A stretch of 64,000 nucleotides of DNA. Source: Larkinella punicea. Its GTDB lineage: Bacteria; Bacteroidota; Bacteroidia; Cytophagales; Spirosomataceae. Location: positions 1-64,000 of the forward strand of contig NZ_QOWE01000001.1 of assembly GCF_003334855.1 (NCBI RefSeq), read 5' to 3'. Shown piece after piece: positions 36,704 to 45,349 of this stretch (its first letter is position 1; each line of letters begins with the position of its first letter). A program made the translations under genes and the position numbers. Below the pieces are notes generated by a model that was not told where the DNA came from, made no database searches, and saw only the letters and a program-made list of their open reading frames with translations.

Positions 36704-36779
36704 GGGGAAACGATGGGTGTTTTTTGAGAAAATATGGAGGGCAACGTTTCTACTCCTGAAACCAATTAAATTGTAAAAA

Positions 36780-36798
36780 CGCCGATTTTCAATCGGCG
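36780..36798. other. Orphan terminator-like hairpin in the 36704-37009 gap
   Basis: CGCCGATT and AATCGGCG pair around a TTC loop. On the minus strand the stem is followed by five T residues, like an intrinsic terminator, yet no minus-strand gene lies to its right. It sits 77 bp upstream of the GH31 start, so it could be an attenuator in that leader or a relic. The rest of this ~306-bp gap is AT-rich promoter-like sequence; open frames starting at 36802 and 36896 are not credible starts. Confidence 0.45.
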
Positions 36799-37009
36799 AC
36801 AGTGCTCTGCGGGATTTCTCAACCCAGAATCATTTTCCCCGGAAAAAAAACAAAAAACGATGTTACTTATTTGATTCTCCAGCGTCCTAATAACATTGCG
36901 TTTTTTATGCATTATTTTTCTCAAGGCATTTCCAACGCTCTATGCATTTTGGGTGTCTTTACCGAAGAATTGTCATTTCGTCTACCATACACCCATTTCC
37001 AAGATTACG

Positions 37010-37858
37010 ATGAAACTCTTTACTCAATCCTGCCTGCTGCTGGCAAGCTTTATTCTTTTGTTTATTTCCTGTACGGTGCAAGATCATTTGCAACCTTCTT
37101 CGGTTTATCAGAATTGCCGTCTTTCCGTGGTGAGCCGCAACAATGCCGCGAAGCTCCTGCCAGGTGAAGACATAAAAGTGGGAGATCTGCATTACGCGGC
37201 TACCATCTATGATGCAGGAAAGCCATTCATTGTGAGGGAAATTACGGTTGAAGACGGCAAAACGTATGCAATAGGAGGCTCTCCTTATGATCTTATCTAT
37301 GAATACGATGCTAATGGAAAAGTTCTAAAAACAGAAGATAATACCCCTAGTGATAAATACACAACGTACTATGAATATCTACCCAACCAAATAAAAACAA
37401 GGGAGACCGCTTTTAAGCGTAGCAATGATATATTGACGACTCATACCTTGAATAACCAAGGGCTTGTAACCAATACAAGTTTTGAATATGGAGCATTTGT
37501 AGCATCAACTCCAACCTATGATGAAAACGGATATGTGGTCGAGCGCAAAAATTCCTCAGGTGAAAGTATCAAATACACGATTAAAAATGGTAATACGATT
37601 AAAAAAGAATTTGCTGGTGCATCCACTGTCTATGAATATGATTTATCCCGGCCGAATTTACCAAATCCTCTCCCATTTTTTGGCAAAGAAAACCGTAATC
37701 TTTTGGTAAAAGAGTCTACCTCTACCGAAACCTCTCATATCGAATACAAATATTTATTTGATAATGACGGGCGCGTAAAAAGGATGATAACGAAAGTTAT
37801 ATCAGGAGGAGAAAGCTTTGTTCAAGGATTTACAGACTACGAATATAGCTGTCAATGA
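37010..37858 (+). CDS. Lipoprotein with YD-like strand repeats (DUF4595-like)
   Basis: The ATG at 37010 gives MKLFTQSCLLLASFILLFISC, a lipoprotein signal with Cys at residue 21; the frame is open upstream but not protein-like. The mature part has repeated strands such as LIYEYDANGKVLKTED, TYYEYLPNQIKTRE, TYDENGYVVERK and YLFDNDGRVKRMI, ending FTDYEYSC. This resembles the lipoprotein at 7612 in layout and the phylum's DUF4595 proteins. The 3' half is AT-rich. A perfect hairpin follows the stop. Function unknown. Confidence 0.78.
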   Translation: MKLFTQSCLLLASFILLFISCTVQDHLQPSSVYQNCRLSVVSRNNAAKLLPGEDIKVGDLHYAATIYDAGKPFIVREITVEDGKTYAIGGSPYDLIYEYDANGKVLKTEDNTPSDKYTTYYEYLPNQIKTRETAFKRSNDILTTHTLNNQGLVTNTSFEYGAFVASTPTYDENGYVVERKNSSGESIKYTIKNGNTIKKEFAGASTVYEYDLSRPNLPNPLPFFGKENRNLLVKESTSTETSHIEYKYLFDNDGRVKRMITKVISGGESFVQGFTDYEYSCQ

Positions 37859-37860
37859 TA

Positions 37861-37914
37861 GTTATTCCCTAATCTGCAGACGGTGTCGGTACCGTCTGCA
37901 GATTAGGGAATAAC
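37861..37914 (+). terminator. Perfect 24-bp hairpin after the lipoprotein gene
   Basis: Arms 37861-37884 (starting GTTATTCCCTAATCTGCAGA) and 37891-37914 are exact complements around a 6-base loop. It begins 2 bases after the stop codon. There is no U-tract, so it resembles the other long 3'-end hairpins of the window rather than a classical terminator. Confidence 0.85.
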
Positions 37915-37967
37915 GAAAGTAATGCTCTTGATTGAGAAACCTGGTTTGAATTTTGTAACTTCGCACT

Positions 37968-38870
37968 ATGTCAAAACCGGAATCGCTCGAAGATTTTTAT
38001 CAGATCAAGTTCAACTGGTTGCCCGATAACCTGCAACAGGACATCGGGCATTTTAATGTTTTCCGGCTGGAAGATTGCATCGGAGAGGGCAAAGAACCGG
38101 TCCAGTACAGCCGCCGGGATTTTTATAAAGTCACCCTGATCCGAGGCCGGAACGTGTATCATTACGCCGATAAGAGCCTGGAAGTCAACGGAACGACGCT
38201 GATGTTTTTCAACCCGCAGGTACCCTACAGTTGGGAATCGCTTTCGGAAGATACCAGCGGTTTTTTCTGCATTTTTAAGGAAGCGTTTTTTACCGAAAAA
38301 ATTAGGGGAAACCTGAACGAACTACCCATGTATGCCATCGGCGGCAAACCGGCCTACGTTCTGAACGACATTCAGGATCAGCAGGTGAGCCAGTTGTTCG
38401 AGAAAATGCTCGCGGAAATCAATTCGGATTACCTCTACAAATACGATCTGCTGCGGAATTATGTAACGGAACTGGTGCATTATGCGCTGAAAATGCAGCC
38501 CTCCGAAACGCTCTACCAGCATACGGATGCGAAATCCCGGATTACGGCCGTTTTCACGGAACTGCTCGAGCGGCAGTTCCCCATTGAATCGCCTTCGCAA
38601 CGATTCCGGATGCGGTCGGCGAAGGATTTTGCCGACCAACTTGCCGTACACGTCAACCACCTCAACCGCTCCATCCGCGAAACCACCGGCAAAACGACCA
38701 CCGACCACATTGCCGAGCGGCTGGCCAGTGAAGCGAAAGCCTTACTGAAGCACACCGACTGGAACATTTCCGAAATCAGCTACACCCTCGGTTTTGAAGA
38801 ACCGGCCCATTTCAACAACTTTTTCAAGAAACACACCCACCTGACGCCTTCGGCGTTTCGCACTGTTTGA
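37968..38870 (+). CDS. AraC-family transcriptional regulator
   Basis: 300 aa with an N-terminal cupin-like sensing domain (VTLIRGRNVYHYADKSLEV, FFNPQVPYSWESL) and a C-terminal pair of helix-turn-helix motifs (residues about 205-300: FADQLAVHVNHLNRSIRETTGKT..., WNISEISYTLGFEEPAHFNNFFKKHTHLTPSAFR). Such proteins usually activate a neighbouring gene; the SDR gene starts 81 bp downstream on the same strand and is the likely target. The ligand is unknown. Confidence 0.92.
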   Translation: MSKPESLEDFYQIKFNWLPDNLQQDIGHFNVFRLEDCIGEGKEPVQYSRRDFYKVTLIRGRNVYHYADKSLEVNGTTLMFFNPQVPYSWESLSEDTSGFFCIFKEAFFTEKIRGNLNELPMYAIGGKPAYVLNDIQDQQVSQLFEKMLAEINSDYLYKYDLLRNYVTELVHYALKMQPSETLYQHTDAKSRITAVFTELLERQFPIESPSQRFRMRSAKDFADQLAVHVNHLNRSIRETTGKTTTDHIAERLASEAKALLKHTDWNISEISYTLGFEEPAHFNNFFKKHTHLTPSAFRTV

Positions 38871-38951
38871 ATTTTGCAAGGATCGGTTTGAAAACCGCAA
38901 TGCCCGGCCTGCCAATCCAGCCTACTTTTGCTGCATCATAAAACAAACAAA

Positions 38952-39815
38952 ATGATGAGCACGCAAAAAGTATGGTTTGTCACCGGAGCCTCCAAAGGCC
39001 TGGGACTTTCGCTGGTAAAACAATTGTTAAAAGATGGGTATCAGGTAGCCGCCACCTCCCGGAACCTCGACGACCTGCGCCGGGCTGTCGGCCCAACCCA
39101 TGACCGCTTTCTGCCGCTGGCGGTCGATCTAAAAACCGAATCCAGCGTCGCCGAAGCGATTCAGAAAACCGTCGATCAGTTTGGCAGAATCGATGTGGTG
39201 GTCAATAACGCCGGTTATGGTTTGCTCGGCAGCATCGAAGAACTGAGCGACGAAGAATCCCGCGAAAATTTTGACGTCAACGTTTTTGGTTCCCTGAACG
39301 TCATTCGGAAAGTACTGCCCTATCTGCGCGAACAGAAATCGGGACACATCATCAACATCTCCTCCATTGGTGGTTTTACGGGTGCCTTCCCCGGTTTCGG
39401 GATTTACTGCGCCACCAAGTTTGCCGTCGAAGGATTTTCGGAATCGCTCGCGGCCGAAGCCAAACCACTGGGTATCAACGTAACCGTGGTTGAACCCGGT
39501 TATTTCCGCACGGACTTCCTGACTTCCAATTCATTAGGCGTTCCCAAAAACCAGATTGATGCCTACCAGGAGGTGCGGAATTCGCAGCAGGCCCACCAGC
39601 ATCAGATCAATGGCAACCAGGCTGGCGACCCCGAAAAAGCCGTTGTCGCCCTGATCCGGATCGCGTCGGAAGCCAATCCGCCCCTGCATTTGTTTTTGGG
39701 TCAGGATGCGTATGATCTGGCGTATCAGAAAATCAACGCGGTTCAAAACGACCTGGAAACCTGGAAAGAAGTCACGGTTTCAACTGGTTTTGAAGCGGAA
39801 ACAATCCGTGTCTGA
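38952..39815 (+). CDS. Short-chain dehydrogenase/reductase
   Basis: Classical SDR, about 287 aa, starting MMSTQKVWFVTGASKGLG. Landmarks: TGASKGLGLS (cofactor), NNAGYG, catalytic Ser in INISSIGG, YCATK (catalytic Y-x3-K) and a following VVEPGYFRTDF. Cofactor preference appears to be NADP(H) because of the Ser-Arg after the second strand (ATSRNLDDL). Substrate unknown. It lies behind an AraC regulator; a TACTTTTG box 22 bp upstream suggests its own promoter. A strong hairpin ends the unit. Confidence 0.92.
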   Translation: MMSTQKVWFVTGASKGLGLSLVKQLLKDGYQVAATSRNLDDLRRAVGPTHDRFLPLAVDLKTESSVAEAIQKTVDQFGRIDVVVNNAGYGLLGSIEELSDEESRENFDVNVFGSLNVIRKVLPYLREQKSGHIINISSIGGFTGAFPGFGIYCATKFAVEGFSESLAAEAKPLGINVTVVEPGYFRTDFLTSNSLGVPKNQIDAYQEVRNSQQAHQHQINGNQAGDPEKAVVALIRIASEANPPLHLFLGQDAYDLAYQKINAVQNDLETWKEVTVSTGFEAETIRV

Positions 39816-39844
39816 TGGGCTTTACAGAGACTCGAACCAGAGGA

Positions 39845-39874
39845 ACAGAGCCGGGCGTTGACGCCCGGCTCTGT
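39845..39874 (+). terminator. Hairpin between convergent SDR and fucosidase genes
   Basis: ACAGAGCCGGGCGT (39845-39858) and ACGCCCGGCTCTGT (39861-39874) pair perfectly, leaving a tiny loop (about four bases once the tip opens). It is followed by CTGTTTATAT on the plus strand. It lies 29 bp past the SDR stop and 19 bp before the fucosidase stop on the other strand, so it can serve both. Confidence 0.85.
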
Positions 39875-39893
39875 CTGTTTATATCGGATCAGC

Positions 39894-41312
39894 CTAGTTC
39901 TGTTCGTGATACACCCCAAATTCTGCAATGGCGGGTGGACTCGTAAACTCATCCAGCAAAATGCGTACCCGGCTGCCTTTGACGGTATTGAACCGATTAA
40001 TCTTTGCGCGGCCGGTGTTGCTGCTGGTCAGAATGGGTTTCCAGTTTCCATTCGTAAAATACTCCAGCCGATACTGGGTGATGGCCGGTTGTTTCTCCAG
40101 AACTGTAATCAAATTGAAAGCCTTTTCCTGCTCAAAAACCACTTCGTACCACGGTTTTTTCACCGACGGATTGGACATCCAGGCGGTTTTAAAATTGTCG
40201 TCGTTGCCAAAATCCATGATCCACATGTCGTTGCTCCAACTGGCGTTGCTCGGCTGGTGCTTGGCCAGATTGGTCGAAATAATGGGTGCGTCAAAAACCG
40301 GCAGAATAGCCCGCAGATCGTTGTTTGGCCAGATTTCGCCGATTTTCGCCAGAGCCGCCAGCGCGTTGTCGTCGATCAACCCGTCGCGGTTCGGCGCCAC
40401 ATTCAGGATAAAATTGCAGTAGGCTTTGTTGAACGGAATCAGGTTATCGTTCACTAAAACCGCCGGATCTTTCACGGGTTCGGTCGGAAAGGCGGTTTTC
40501 CAGAACCAGGCTTTGTTGATCGGCAGGCACGACAGCGCGGGAAGCCGGTTGGTTTCCTTCGAAATATGCTGCCCCGCGCCCTGCTCATACGATTTGATGT
40601 CGGTATAAAACAAGGCTTCGGCGGGGTATTTGGCCGCGTTCAGATCCATGACCAGACAGTTCGGCTGGATAGACTTGATGTGCCGGTATACTTCTTCGAA
40701 CGGTATGTCATCGTACGAAATCCGTGACCAGGGCGCATCCCAGCCGTCGATAATCAGCGCCGAAATTTCGCCGTAGTTGGTCAGCAATTCCGTCAATTGC
40801 GCTTTCACCATGGCGACGTGTTTCTTCGTAATAAAACCGGGGCGCAGTTTGTGGTGTGTATCAAGAATCGAATAATACAGCATGACTTTCAGCCCGTTAG
40901 CCCGAAAAGCCTCGGCGTATTCCTTCACGACGTCCCGTTTCAGCGGACTGTTCATGACGTTGTAATTGGTCGTTTTGGTGTCCCAGATGCAGAAACCGCT
41001 GTGGTGTTTGGTGGTCAGCGCGCCATACGACATTTTCGCCGATTTGGCGGCTTTGGCCCACTGACTACAATCCAGTTTAGTCGGATTAAAGAGCGTCGGC
41101 GACGCTTCCGGATCGGCCCAGTCGTCCTCCATGAACGTCGGGATGTTGAAGTGAATGAACATGCCAAACCGCAGATCGACAAAATCCTGCTGGCGCTGCG
41201 TCAAGGCAACGGGCTGCGACGGCTTCGTTTGGGCTTTCGAACCAAATGGCAGAAGCGAAACGACCAAAACCATTCCGATAAAGCTTCCTTTTATAACTTT
41301 TTTAAAAGACAT
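39894..41312 (-). CDS. Alpha-L-fucosidase (GH29), secreted
   Basis: 472 aa with signal peptide (VSLLPFGSKAQ). GH29 barrel features: DLRFGMFIHFNIPTF, SYGALTTKHHSGFCIWDT, VMLYYSILDTHH, and the likely nucleophile Asp in ISALIIDGWDAPWSR; then NFILNVAPNRDGLIDDN. The last ~130 residues form a discoidin-like (F5/8 type C) beta-sandwich. It should release terminal L-fucose from glycans outside the cytoplasm. Together with the GH31 gene it suggests use of plant or animal glycans, though no SusCD pair is present. Confidence 0.92.
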   Translation of the reverse strand: MSFKKVIKGSFIGMVLVVSLLPFGSKAQTKPSQPVALTQRQQDFVDLRFGMFIHFNIPTFMEDDWADPEASPTLFNPTKLDCSQWAKAAKSAKMSYGALTTKHHSGFCIWDTKTTNYNVMNSPLKRDVVKEYAEAFRANGLKVMLYYSILDTHHKLRPGFITKKHVAMVKAQLTELLTNYGEISALIIDGWDAPWSRISYDDIPFEEVYRHIKSIQPNCLVMDLNAAKYPAEALFYTDIKSYEQGAGQHISKETNRLPALSCLPINKAWFWKTAFPTEPVKDPAVLVNDNLIPFNKAYCNFILNVAPNRDGLIDDNALAALAKIGEIWPNNDLRAILPVFDAPIISTNLAKHQPSNASWSNDMWIMDFGNDDNFKTAWMSNPSVKKPWYEVVFEQEKAFNLITVLEKQPAITQYRLEYFTNGNWKPILTSSNTGRAKINRFNTVKGSRVRILLDEFTSPPAIAEFGVYHEQN

Positions 41313-41387
41313 TGCGTATAAAAAAGGTGAGTTCCGACAAATATACGTCAGTGTTCCCTATCCAGCTATTCCAAACCCGGTAAGATC

Positions 41388-42749
41388 ATGCGCAGCCTTT
41401 TATCCCTTCTCCTCATCCTCCTGACGCCATCGGTTTTTGCGCAGGAACTGGTCAGCAATCGTCAGAAAGAAATTGTCTTTAAATCGGTCAACGTCATTCC
41501 GATGGATCAGGAGCGGGTTCTGGAAAACCAGACCGTGGTGGTCAAAAATGGCCGAATTACTGCTCTTGGCGCAGAAGGAAAAGTAAAATACAGCAAAGAC
41601 GCTCAGGTGGTCGATGCCAAAGGAAAATACCTGACGCCCGGCTGGGCCGAAATTCACGCCCACGTGCCGCCCATCGACGACATCGAACCGATGAAGGAGG
41701 TGCTGATGCTGTATCTGGCCAACGGCATTACGACCATTCGCGGGATGCTGGGTCACCCCCGACACCTGGAACTCCGCAGCAAAATCAACAGCGGTGACAT
41801 TCTGGGACCTCATTTTTACGCGTCCGGACCGTCGTTCAGCGGGCAAACCGTGAAGTCGGCGGAGCAGGGAGCCAAAATGGTGCGCGACCAGAAAGCCGCC
41901 GGGTATGACTTTCTGAAACTCCACCCCGGTTTGACCAAAGAGACGTTTCCGGCCATTGCCAAAACCGCCAAGGAAGTCGGCATTCCGTTTGTCGGCCACG
42001 TTTCGTTCAATGTCGGGGCCTGGATGGCGATCGATGCGGGCTATTCTTCCATCGATCATTTAGACAGTTTCATGGAAGCCATTACGCCCGGTTCGGACAC
42101 GCTGGTGGAGCAGGAAACCGGTTTGTTCGGCTCCTGGATTGGCTACCGCGCTGACCCAGCGCTGATTCCGAAACTGGTGAAAGGCTTGCGCGACCAGAAC
42201 ATCCGCGTGGTTCCAACCGAAGCCCTCGCCGAACGGTGGCTCTCTCCCCTGCCGGCGGAAGAATTCACGAAAGACCCCGAAATGAAGTACATGAAACCGG
42301 AGGAAATTCAGAACTGGACGAGAACCAAAAACAACTACAACAACAACCCGAAATTCACGAAGGAACGTGCGGAAAAGTACATTGAAATGCGCCGGAAAAT
42401 TCTGTACGAATGCCAGAAAAACGGCGTCGATATTTTGCTGGGTTCCGATGCGCCCCAGGTTTTCAACGTTCCCGGTTTTTCGATTCACCACGAAATGAAG
42501 TTCCTCGTCGGCGCCGGATTGACACCCTACGAAACCCTGCGCACCGGAACCGTCAATGTGGCTTCGTACTTCAAAAAACCGGATTCGGGCGTCATCAAAA
42601 CCGGTAATGTGTCGGATCTGGTCTTGCTCAGCGGCAACCCGCTGAAAGACATCAGCCAAACCAAAAACATCGAAGGCGTCATGATCGGGACCAACTGGCT
42701 GTCGAAAGCGTATATCCAGAAGGAATTGAAGAAGCTGGAGAAGAATTGA
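41388..42749 (+). CDS. Secreted amidohydrolase-superfamily protein
   Basis: 453 aa with signal peptide MRSLLSLLLILLTPSVFAQ. Metal-dependent hydrolase core: EIHAHV (HxH), KLHPGL (Lys in place of the carbamate position), FVGHVSFN and DHLDSF (histidines), LLGSDAPQ (catalytic Asp). It resembles the imidazolonepropionase/prolidase-like exported amidohydrolases of Bacteroidota. Substrate unknown, perhaps a dipeptide or cyclic amide. Apparently single gene. Confidence 0.9.
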   Translation: MRSLLSLLLILLTPSVFAQELVSNRQKEIVFKSVNVIPMDQERVLENQTVVVKNGRITALGAEGKVKYSKDAQVVDAKGKYLTPGWAEIHAHVPPIDDIEPMKEVLMLYLANGITTIRGMLGHPRHLELRSKINSGDILGPHFYASGPSFSGQTVKSAEQGAKMVRDQKAAGYDFLKLHPGLTKETFPAIAKTAKEVGIPFVGHVSFNVGAWMAIDAGYSSIDHLDSFMEAITPGSDTLVEQETGLFGSWIGYRADPALIPKLVKGLRDQNIRVVPTEALAERWLSPLPAEEFTKDPEMKYMKPEEIQNWTRTKNNYNNNPKFTKERAEKYIEMRRKILYECQKNGVDILLGSDAPQVFNVPGFSIHHEMKFLVGAGLTPYETLRTGTVNVASYFKKPDSGVIKTGNVSDLVLLSGNPLKDISQTKNIEGVMIGTNWLSKAYIQKELKKLEKN

Positions 42750-42803
42750 TGGGATATCAGTAAGTAAAATGAATAGTCCAACGTAATAGCTCCTCTAAAA
42801 AAC

Positions 42804-43517
42804 ATGAACATTTCGAACCTAAATCAGCAACTTCAAGGTGTTTACCAAACTTATCTTGATACCATATACAGTCAGACCTGGCCAGAAAACGTATCATCGC
42901 CTTTGCTGATGGATGTTTTTCAGGAATATGGTGAGATGGAAAAGAAAGTAATGTTTGTTGGTCAGGAAACCCACGGTTGGGGAAACATGAGTGGAAAATT
43001 CAGCGTAGAAAAATTACAGACCGAATACCATGAATTTGATTTAGGTAAACGGGCGAACTATCCAAATGGAAAACGTTACCTAAAAAGCCCATTTTGGAAT
43101 TTTTCGAGAGCTTTTTTCTATAATCTGAACAAACAAAACGTGGCTGTTTCCCGAAAAACGAACGGTTTTCTTTGGACTAATATTTCAAAAATTGATCATA
43201 AAAGCACTACACCTTCATTTGAACTGCAACAACAAAATGAGTCCGGTTTCGAACTACTCAAGCACGAAATTGACATCACAAAACCTGATGTCGTAATTTT
43301 TCTTACAGGCACAAAATATGACAGTTGGCTCGAAAAGCTTTTTACAATAAAAAATGAAGTAATAATAGAAAATGGGTTTCTATCAATGCTTCACGATCAA
43401 AGCAAATTACTTCCGCTGCTGACGTTTAAAACGAAGCATCCACGAACACTAAGCAGTCAAAAAATGTACCATGCAGTTCTTCAAAAAATGACAGAAATGG
43501 CTACAGAACACAATTAA
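42804..43517 (+). CDS. Uracil-DNA glycosylase-fold-like protein, AT-rich
   Basis: 237 aa. The pattern KKVMFVGQETHGWG, then SPFWNFSRAFFYNL, NGFLWTNISKID, KPDVVIFLTGTKYD and a late KTKHPRTLSS is like the strand-loop order of UDG-superfamily folds. The catalytic residues of true uracil-DNA glycosylases are not clearly conserved, so the assignment is a fold guess. Base composition is much more AT-rich than its neighbours, and a nested-hairpin repeat element begins 8 bp past its stop. This suggests recent acquisition. Confidence 0.7.
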   Translation: MNISNLNQQLQGVYQTYLDTIYSQTWPENVSSPLLMDVFQEYGEMEKKVMFVGQETHGWGNMSGKFSVEKLQTEYHEFDLGKRANYPNGKRYLKSPFWNFSRAFFYNLNKQNVAVSRKTNGFLWTNISKIDHKSTTPSFELQQQNESGFELLKHEIDITKPDVVIFLTGTKYDSWLEKLFTIKNEVIIENGFLSMLHDQSKLLPLLTFKTKHPRTLSSQKMYHAVLQKMTEMATEHN

Positions 43518-43524
43518 AATCTAC

Positions 43525-43737
43525 GCAAATTATGAGTTTTTTGGCCGCATAGCGGACGGATGTTTATAGCAAAAAAGGGACCCAGTCCTCCTGCGTGCCT
43601 TTGGGTACGCAATCAGCAGTGGCGGTCGCGTACCCAAAGGCACGCAGGAGTAGTAAGATAATTGTTATTGCTACAAACATGTCGTGCCGATGGCACTTAG
43701 AGGGTATTTAGTCGAAGCATAAACTCCCATTATTTGC
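43525..43737. mobile_element. Nested-hairpin repeat element, copy 2 (MITE/REPIN-like)
   Basis: Shares with the element at 222-424 the core TTGGCCGC(A/G)TAGCGG, followed by ACGGATGTTTATA, the inner hairpin built on GTGCCTTTGGGTACGCAA/CGTACCCAAAGGCACG, and the word TTGCTACAAACAT. Ends are imperfect inverted repeats (GCAAATTATGAGTTT at 43525; AAACTCCCATTATTTGC to 43737). The right arm has diverged: after GCTACAAACAT it reads GTCGTGCCGATGGCAC, a different small palindrome. It lies between two stop codons (42804 gene and 43771 gene). Confidence 0.78.
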
Positions 43738-43770
43738 TTAAAAATTACTGTTTTATTTAATAATTCTTTC

Positions 43771-44682
43771 TCAATACGCCACATACGTCCGCTCCACCCA
43801 GCCATCGTCGAACAAGTCGATGAGGGCGTAACCGGCGCGGGTTTCGTGGTACATCGGTTTGTCCCACCAGTCGCCGGAAAGTGCGCCGTTGCAGAGGTAG
43901 GTCACGCCGTTGTAATCGACCCGGTCGAGCAGGTGTGTATGACCGCTCAGACAGACCTTTACGTTGGAACGTTTGTGAAACAACTGGATCAAATCCGGGG
44001 CGTCCGTGTGCAGCAAACCGCCCGAAATTTCCCGACGGCCGTTTTTCTGCACCCGCTGGTTGGAAAGCACCGACGCCGACAGAATGGGAATGTGCGACAG
44101 AATGAGCACCGGTTTTTTGGCATCGGTTTTCCGCAGGTCTTTTTCCAGCCAGTCGCGCTGTTTTTCGTCAAGCCGGGCCGTATACCAGCCGCCTTCGGGC
44201 CGGGGCTGCGTGCTGTCCAACACCACAAAATGCCAGCCGCTGTGGTCGAAACTGTAATACCGGTTGGAAAGCCCCAACTGCTCCACAGCCCACGCTTTGC
44301 CGTAGAGCGGATCTCTTTTGGAACCGTTATAACCCCACACATCGTGATTGCCGATGCAGGCATGAATGGGCAGTGAATTTTCCGCTTTGATGATCCGGTT
44401 CCAGACGTTCCACTGTTTCCGCACCGTGTTTTTATCCCGCGAAAGAGCGTCCATGATCGTGTCACCCCCGTTCAGAATAAATGCCGGACGGTCTTTCATC
44501 GACTGCAGGCGGTGCAAACATTTCGCCAGCGCGACTTCGGCGTTGGCGCGGGGCATCATGTGCATATCGGTGAGATGCGCCACCCGCAACACGCGTTTTC
44601 GCCGGTAGGTTTCGGGGAGTTCAGGTGTACTCAGGCTGGTGGTCAACAGCCCCAGGGAGGCAAGTGCTTCGCGACGATTCAT
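43771..44682 (-). CDS. Calcineurin-like metallophosphoesterase, exported
   Basis: 303 aa. N-terminus MNRREALASLGLLTTSLS looks like a Tat signal or anchor. The metallophosphoesterase motifs are in order: HLTDMHM (D-x-H), LNGGDTIMD (GDxxxD), CIGNHDVWGY (GNHD), ILSHIPI and CLSGHTHLL (GHxH). It hydrolyses a phosphomono- or diester outside the cytoplasm; substrate unknown. Single gene, convergent with the AT-rich gene across the repeat element. Confidence 0.9.
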   Translation of the reverse strand: MNRREALASLGLLTTSLSTPELPETYRRKRVLRVAHLTDMHMMPRANAEVALAKCLHRLQSMKDRPAFILNGGDTIMDALSRDKNTVRKQWNVWNRIIKAENSLPIHACIGNHDVWGYNGSKRDPLYGKAWAVEQLGLSNRYYSFDHSGWHFVVLDSTQPRPEGGWYTARLDEKQRDWLEKDLRKTDAKKPVLILSHIPILSASVLSNQRVQKNGRREISGGLLHTDAPDLIQLFHKRSNVKVCLSGHTHLLDRVDYNGVTYLCNGALSGDWWDKPMYHETRAGYALIDLFDDGWVERTYVAY

Positions 44683-44800
44683 GGCAGGTTGTTTAGCATT
44701 AGGTAGTCACTTTCGCAACGTCCTCCTTCTGCAACCTTATTTTCGGGCATCCTTCCCCAAAATCTTACTGAAAAAAGAAAAAATTGTATCTTGCGAAACG

Positions 44801-45331
44801 ATGTTTTCAATTGTTGACGTAGAAACGACGGGGGGAATCGGTGGACAAACCCGTCTGACAGAGGTGGCCATTTTTCGGTATGATGGTGTTGAGGTAGTCG
44901 ATAGCTTTCATTCGCTTTTGAACCCTCACTGCCCCATTCCGCCCTTTATTGCCCGCATGACCGGCATTTCGGATGAGATGGTGCAGGAAGCACCCGACTT
45001 TGCCGATGTCGCTCACCACATTGCGCGGGTGACGGAAGGGGCGGTTTTTGTGGCCCACAATGCCCCATTCGACTACGGTTTCCTGAAAAAAGAATTTGCC
45101 TGGATTGGCTTGCCTTTTGAGCGTCACCGGCTCTGCACGGTTCAATTAAGCCGCCGGATTTTTCCGGGATTGCCTTCGTATAGCCTCGGTAAATTGTGTC
45201 GTTCGCTCGAAATTCCGGTCAAAAACCGCCACCGCGCCGACGGCGATGCAGCCGCAACGGTGAAGCTTTTCGAACTGCTGCTGATGAACGACATGCACGG
45301 ACTGATCAAAACCTGGCGGGTCAGCGTTTAG
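44801..45331 (+). CDS. 3'-5' exonuclease (DnaQ/DEDDh family)
   Basis: The ATG at 44801 (MFSIVDVETTGGIGGQ) is the family-like start; the open frame extends upstream 54 codons without support. DEDDh residues are visible: D-x-E in IVDVETTG, D in HNAPFDYGFL, and H-x4-D in HRADGDA near the C-terminus. At 176 aa it is a stand-alone epsilon-like proofreading or RNase T-like exonuclease. It degrades DNA or RNA from 3' ends; its exact role cannot be told. A TATCTTGC box lies just upstream. Confidence 0.92.
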   Translation: MFSIVDVETTGGIGGQTRLTEVAIFRYDGVEVVDSFHSLLNPHCPIPPFIARMTGISDEMVQEAPDFADVAHHIARVTEGAVFVAHNAPFDYGFLKKEFAWIGLPFERHRLCTVQLSRRIFPGLPSYSLGKLCRSLEIPVKNRHRADGDAAATVKLFELLLMNDMHGLIKTWRVSV

Positions 45332-45349
45332 TCGTTACCGTTTTCCGGT

